Shown here: one piece after another, positions 62,545 through 64,000 of the stretch
How positions within the stretch are numbered: the stretch's first letter is position 1
How the letters are laid out: every line of letters begins with the position of its first letter
DNA from: Myxococcus qinghaiensis
GTDB lineage: Bacteria; Myxococcota; Myxococcia; Myxococcales; Myxococcaceae
NCBI RefSeq assembly: GCF_024198215.1
Contig: NZ_JAKCFA010000034.1
Location: 1-64,000, forward strand
DNA: 64,000 nt
Reading direction: 5' to 3'
Program-made: the position numbers and the translations under genes
Notes under the pieces: generated by a model
What the model saw: the letters and a program-made list of their open reading frames with translations, nothing else
Told to the model about the DNA's origin: nothing
Database searches by the model: none

Positions 62545-63636
62545 TCACGCGTAGGGGTTGTAGAACTTCGCGAACGTCGCGCGCGCGAAGTCGCCGAACG
62601 TCATGCCCGGCTGGAAGGCGCCCACGCGCAGCTCCGCCGGGTCCGTCCCCTCGGGCGGGCGCAGGCGCTCCTCGTTGTCGGGCTGCATGAAGACGGCGAA
62701 CGTCGAGCGGGAGATGTTGCGGCTCGCCGGGTGCGCCAGCGCCTGCACCGCGTGCGGCGTCGAGCGCAGCAGTCCACCCGTGACAATCTGCGCGCTCTCA
62801 CCAATCTGGAACGCGAGGCAGTCCTTGGGGATGACGACCTTGCGCTCCTCTCCGCCGCGCGTGCGCACGTAGAGCCCCGCCTCCGGGTCCGGCACCGCGA
62901 TGTCCTGCCGCGTCGGCTCCGAAGCGCCAGGCTCCGCGTCGAAGTACATGGCCGGACACAGCCCCGTCAGCGAGCCATGGTCGCTGTGCCAGCCGCACCA
63001 GGAGTCGCGCGTGCGCGGCGTCGCATCCTCGTTGATGGCGAAGTAGTAGAGCAGCCGCGCCTTGCACGCGCGGGACTCGCGGATGGTGCGCTCCAGCTGC
63101 GCATCCGGAGAGAGCCGTGCGCCCAGCCGCGCCGTCACGTACCGGTCGCACTGCGCCGCCACGAGCAGCCCCACGTCGACCATCTTCCGCCCCAGGGCCT
63201 GGAAGGCCGGGCGCAGCGCGGGGAAGTCCGGGTCCGGCCACACGTTGGGGAGGTAGTTCTCCGGGTACTTCTCCACCAGCGCCGCGTCCACCTGGGGCGA
63301 GTCGTACTGGGGATTGTTGTAGTAGGAGCCCTTGAACTCGTCGAACTGGCCGGGCTTGAGCACTTCCTTGCCGTGGCTCCAGCCGAAGGAATAGCTGCTG
63401 CGCTCGTGGACGTAGCGGTCCTTCACCTCATTGGGCAGCGCGGCGAACCGGAAGCCCAGCGGCAACAAGCCCTGACGCAGCTCCACCAGCCCGGGGATGC
63501 CCCGGACGATGAGCAGGCCAATGCCGTCATACCCATACGCGCGCTCGATGTCGGCGGACAGGTCAGCGCCGTCCACCAGCTTCGCGTAATCGAGCACCAC
63601 CACTCCGTCCTTCGCTCCAGCCACTTCGCCGCTCAT
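62545..63636 (-). CDS. 2-oxoglutarate/Fe(II)-dependent oxygenase (isopenicillin N synthase-like)
   Basis: 363 residues from the ATG at 63636 (GAGG 8 nt upstream). Iron ligands: His and Asp in GWHSDHGSLTGL and a later His in RSTPHAVQAL, with the 2-oxoglutarate Arg in SRSTFAVF, the order of the IPNS/plant-type dioxygenase group. The N-terminal DIOX_N-like part is present (GLLIVRGIPGLVELRQGLLP). No peptide synthetase is adjacent, so it is more likely a hydroxylase or tailoring enzyme than a beta-lactam synthase. Stands alone before a receiver-domain gene. Confidence 0.88.
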   Translation of the reverse strand: MSGEVAGAKDGVVVLDYAKLVDGADLSADIERAYGYDGIGLLIVRGIPGLVELRQGLLPLGFRFAALPNEVKDRYVHERSSYSFGWSHGKEVLKPGQFDEFKGSYYNNPQYDSPQVDAALVEKYPENYLPNVWPDPDFPALRPAFQALGRKMVDVGLLVAAQCDRYVTARLGARLSPDAQLERTIRESRACKARLLYYFAINEDATPRTRDSWCGWHSDHGSLTGLCPAMYFDAEPGASEPTRQDIAVPDPEAGLYVRTRGGEERKVVIPKDCLAFQIGESAQIVTGGLLRSTPHAVQALAHPASRNISRSTFAVFMQPDNEERLRPPEGTDPAELRVGAFQPGMTFGDFARATFAKFYNPYA

Positions 63637-63768
63637 CTCGAACGCCTCGTCTCTTCTCCCCCAGGCCGCGTGGGAGGGGAGGCGGCGCGCGCCGTGCCCC
63701 TCCAGGGCCATGCGGAGGCTTCCCAGCATAGCCGACGCCGGGCCCCGTCGCGCGCTCGGCGGGGTGCG

Positions 63769-64000
63769 TCAGTTCGAGGGGCTCGAACCCAGGCGCTTGA
63801 GCAGCGCGCCCAGCGCCGCGAAGTCGATGGGCTTCACCAGGTGCGCGTCGAAGCCCGCCTCCTTCGAGCGCTGCCGGTCTGACTCCTGGCCGTAGCCGGT
63901 CACCGCCACCAGCTGGAGCCCTCCCTCCGGCCGCTGGGTGCGCAGATTGCGCGCCAGCTCGTAGCCATCCATGACAGGAAGGCCGATGTCCAGCAGCGCC
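63769..64000 (-). CDS. Response regulator receiver domain, C-terminal part (runs off the window)
   Basis: The frame enters from the right window edge and ends at 63769, about 77 residues. The phosphoacceptor strand [16 protein letters not shown] is present with Asp, then the Thr/Ser strand LVAVTGYGQ and the conserved Lys in HLVKPID, completing a CheY-like receiver whose end is also the protein C-terminus. A receiver at the very C-terminus is typical of hybrid histidine kinases; whether a kinase precedes it cannot be seen. Confidence 0.88.
   Translation of the reverse strand, partial: ALLDIGLPVMDGYELARNLRTQRPEGGLQLVAVTGYGQESDRQRSKEAGFDAHLVKPIDFAALGALLKRLGSSPSN

Overview
The window comes from a high-GC deltaproteobacterium of the order Myxococcales, most likely Myxococcaceae (Myxococcus, Corallococcus or Pyxidicoccus type). 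The evidence is the strongly G/C-biased third codon position, families largely confined to myxobacteria (a SitA6-type toxin lipoprotein with its double-CXXCG immunity partner, a DUF2378 protein), a very large Ser/Thr kinase fused to an AAA/TPR signalling region, and many lipoproteins. I saw no rRNA, tRNA, CRISPR array, insertion sequence or prophage. Nearly all of the window is ordinary, densely packed chromosome.

Layout. 1-4.4 kb: regulator fragments, a LysR regulator divergent from a pirin-like protein, a SitA6/SitI6-type toxin-immunity pair and a GNAT acetyltransferase. 4.6-7.4 kb: an Ntn-type amide hydrolase, a quinone-oxidoreductase-like MDR enzyme and a small secreted protein. 7.5-15.0 kb: a tightly overlapping four-gene operon (MoxR ATPase, DUF5682, VWA protein, SWIM zinc finger/HEAT protein) that matches the little-studied enterobacterial yehL-yehM-yehP-yehQ arrangement. 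15.1-18.6 kb: an alpha/beta hydrolase, an orphan SMC/ABC-like ATPase and a secreted protein with an internal repeat. 18.7-26.9 kb: an eight-haem cytochrome with HEAT and TPR repeats, then a complete tripartite RND efflux operon preceded by a perfect 11-bp hairpin that reaches into the first start codon.

26.9-31.4 kb: a lipid gene set (cNMP-binding patatin, KAS III-like protein, acyltransferase, SDR), the first three linked by ATGA overlaps. In two of these enzymes residues normally required for catalysis are replaced. 31.4-35.9 kb: a kinase-AAA-TPR regulator overlapping a zinc-ribbon methyltransferase. 36.0-39.3 kb: ExoD, DUF2378, a phospholipase-D-type lipoprotein and an atypical SDR. 39.4-44.4 kb: a 1528-residue, apparently unannotated polymorphic-toxin-like protein (Ala-rich helical N-terminus, YD-like repeats, collagen-like NGT linker, C-terminal domain with a GGH motif resembling CdiA-CT toxins), followed 14 nt downstream by a 133-residue candidate immunity gene.

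44.8-52 kb: a lipoprotein hydrolase, a solitary Rpn-type nuclease, a sugar ABC importer without its ATPase but with a probable 62-residue trailing gene, and two tandem paralogous STAS-like proteins. 52-64 kb: a cytochrome P450, a fatty acid desaturase, DUF4846, CDP-alcohol phosphatidyltransferase, small proteins, a tandem DsbA fusion, MltA, an amidohydrolase, a 2OG-Fe(II) oxygenase and the end of a receiver domain.

The parts most worth following as poorly described systems are the MoxR-DUF5682-VWA-SWIM operon, the 1528-residue toxin with its neighbour, and the lipid cluster with altered active sites. All family assignments are by eye from motifs; no database search was run.
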